16,843 bases of DNA from Labilithrix luteola (GTDB lineage: Bacteria; Myxococcota_A; Polyangia; Polyangiales; Polyangiaceae). Within the stretch, counting starts at the first letter, position 1. Every line of letters starts with the position of its first letter. Below, one piece after another: positions 15,431-16,843 of the stretch. The translations under genes and the position numbers were made by a program. The notes below the pieces were generated by a model that was given only the letters and a program-made list of their open reading frames with translations, was not told where the DNA came from and searched no databases. The stretch spans positions 1-16,843 of the forward strand of contig JAMFST010000950.1 of the NCBI GenBank assembly GCA_026225435.1, written 5' to 3'.

Positions 15431-16191
15431 ATGTCGACGTTGAAGGGGAAGATCGCGGTCGTCACGGGGAGCAGCAGCGGCATCGGGCTGGCCATCGCCG
15501 AGCGGTTCGTCGGGGAGGGGGCGTTCGTGTTCATCACCGGGCGCAAGCCGGTGGAGCTGGAGGCGGCGCGGGCCAGGCTGGGCGAGCGCGCCAGCGCGGT
15601 GCAAGGCGACGCGGCGGAGCTGGCCGATCTCGATCGGCTGTACGCCGCGGTGAAGGCGAGCGACGTGGCACGCGGCAGGGTGGACATCGTCGTCGCCAAC
15701 GTCGGGCTCAACGTGACGTCGACGCTCGCGGACACCACGCCGGAGCTGTACGACCGGGCGTTCGCGGTCAACGCCCGCGCCACCTTCTTCACCGTGCAGA
15801 AGGCGCTACCGCTCCTCGCCGACGGCGGCTCGGTGGTGCTCGTCGGCTCGGCGACGCACGTCAAGGGGCTGGCGGGCCTGAGCACCTACGGTGCAAGCAA
15901 GGCCGCCGTCCGCTCCTTCGCCCGCACCTGGGCCGCGGAGCTCAAGGACCGCCGCATCCGCGTCAACACGCTCAGCCCGGGTGCGGTCGACACGCCGCTC
16001 CTCGTCGGCGGAGACTCGGTCTCCAAGGAGGACGGCGACCGGCTGCGCGCGCAGTACAGCGCCTGGATCCCGCTCGGTCGCATCGCGCGCACCGTGAGAT
16101 CGCCGCCGCCGCGCAGTTCCTCGCCTCGAACGAGAGCAGCTACGCCACCGGCATGGACCTGGTCGTCGACGGCGGCTTCACCCAGCTTTGA
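15431..16191 (+). pseudogene. SDR-family dehydrogenase with a single-base frameshift near its end
   Basis: ATG 15431 has GGGAGG eight bases upstream. Residues 1-220 are a normal SDR: cofactor motif GSSSGIG (13-19), ANVG in place of NNAG (89-93), Ser 140, YGASK (153-157), VNTLSPGAVDTPLL. After GRIAR at codon 220 (16088-16090) the expected ending EIAAAAQFLASNESSYATGMDLVVDGG continues in another frame to TGA 16191. One missing base between 16090 and 16093 explains it; restored, the protein would be about 253 residues, the usual length. As given, translation stays in the first frame and runs on to 16321, producing a 296-residue protein with an aberrant tail. It may be a true mutation or a sequencing error. 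Confidence 0.85.
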
Positions 16192-16192
16192 C

Positions 16193-16321
16193 CTGGCCAG
16201 CGCCGATCACATGGTCGCGGGCGACAAGAACGACATCTTCAACGCCGCCGTCCTGTCGTTCCTCGACCGCGACCGATCGTCAGGGGCGGCCGCGGCCGGC
16301 GAGGCCCACGCCGAGTCGTGA
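16193..16321 (+). pseudogene. Alpha/beta hydrolase C-terminal remnant
   Basis: Just after the original SDR stop, one frame reads ASADHMVAGDKNDIFNAAVLSFLDRD. This is the typical end of an alpha/beta-hydrolase: the catalytic His (as in AGHMVAGD) followed by NDxFxxAVLxFL. Third positions are almost all G/C, so the sequence has not decayed for long. The nucleophile and core are absent, and no start codon with ribosome site is present. Because of the SDR frameshift, it is now read in frame as the tail of the SDR. The 3' part overlaps the end of the convergent SDR at 16280. Confidence 0.6.
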
Positions 16322-16843
16322 CACGAAGGCCTCCGGCCGCGCGGTGTACAGGCGCCAGAACTCGGCGGCCACTTCGTCGGTCGTGAGGATCCCGTCGCCG
16401 TTGTCGTAGGCGGTCCCCTGCACGATCCCGGCGACGACCACCTCGCCGACGAAGATGCCGTCGGCCCGCAGCTTGCGCGCGAGCAGCGACACGGCCTTGT
16501 GCTGCGCCGCCTTGGCGATGGCCGCGCCCATGAAGCCGTCGTCGACCGCCATCGCGTCGAGCTTGGGATCGTGGAGCGAGACCGCGCCGTTGGTCACCAG
16601 CACGGCGGCGTCCTTCTGCTTGCGCAGATCCGGGAGCGACGCCTGCAGCACGGCCACGAGGCTCACCACGCTGATGTCGAGCGCCTGGCGCAGCTCGAGC
16701 GCCGGCGCGGTGGTGAGATCCCCGGCGTGGTTCGACGGCGCGTTCCAGTGGATGACCGTCACCGCCCCCAGCTGGGTGCGCACGTCGCGCACGAGCGCCG
16801 ACATGGCGCCTGGCTCGGAGAGATCGGCGACGAAGGCCGCGGC
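16280..16843 (-). CDS. Atypical SDR-family protein, C-terminal part (cut by window edge)
   Basis: The frame is open to the right edge and ends in TGA, giving about 187 residues. Seen: FVADLSEPGAMSALVRDV and VTVIHWNAP, the SDR strands beta-3/beta-4 with HWNA where NNAG usually stands; LVTNGAVSL in the position of the catalytic Ser strand; and FMGAAIAKAAQHKAVSLLARKL where YxxxK is expected. The Tyr four residues before either Lys is replaced by Ala, so classical SDR catalysis seems absent. The N-terminal cofactor loop lies outside the window. It could be a non-catalytic or redefined SDR. It converges on the frameshifted SDR and the hydrolase remnant. Confidence 0.8.
   Translation of the reverse strand, partial: AAAFVADLSEPGAMSALVRDVRTQLGAVTVIHWNAPSNHAGDLTTAPALELRQALDISVVSLVAVLQASLPDLRKQKDAAVLVTNGAVSLHDPKLDAMAVDDGFMGAAIAKAAQHKAVSLLARKLRADGIFVGEVVVAGIVQGTAYDNGDGILTTDEVAAEFWRLYTARPEAFVSRLGVGLAGRGRP

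Overview
The window is GC-rich DNA with an almost exclusively G/C third codon position, densely packed, with long spurious open frames opposite most genes. The secreted proteins (a lipoprotein with an Asp/Ala/Gly/Ser-rich linker after the lipidated Cys, and a lipidated beta-propeller), the many SDRs, LysR and TetR regulators, and the HflX/ABC-F pair would fit a myxobacterium (Myxococcota, perhaps Polyangiales). That placement is an inference from style, not from a marker gene. No rRNA, tRNA, CRISPR array, insertion sequence or phage gene was recognised.

Layout. 1-3056: the C-terminal part of an SDR, a LysR regulator, and a divergent DHA2-type (EmrB/QacA) drug exporter. 3070-5223: two divergent envelope genes, an OB-fold-like lipoprotein and a beta-propeller lipoprotein. 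5204-9252: a fatty acyl-CoA regulon made of two divergent operons: MaoC hydratase plus FabG-like dehydrogenase on the minus strand, and acyl-CoA ligase plus TetR repressor on the plus strand. They share a control region in which both predicted -10 boxes lie in AGTATGT half-sites that look like the TetR operator. Between this promoter and maoC lies the remnant of an acyl-CoA dehydrogenase gene, so the locus once probably encoded more of a beta-oxidation cycle.

9253-12419: a leader with a tiny ORF and competing hairpins, then a divergent HflX GTPase overlapping by 4 bp an antibiotic-resistance-like ABC-F ATPase with a very short first nucleotide-binding domain. This candidate two-protein ribosome-rescue or ribosome-protection operon is the most interesting unit. 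12427-14312: mtnA and a FucA-like class II aldolase overlapping by 14 bp, which together look like the DHAP-shunt branch of 5'-methylthioadenosine/5'-deoxyadenosine salvage, preceded by a possible 35-codon ORF. 14400-16843: a LysR regulator, an SDR with a single-base frameshift, the C-terminal scrap of an alpha/beta hydrolase, and the C-terminal part of an atypical SDR lacking the catalytic Tyr. This right end and the dehydrogenase remnant show local gene decay.
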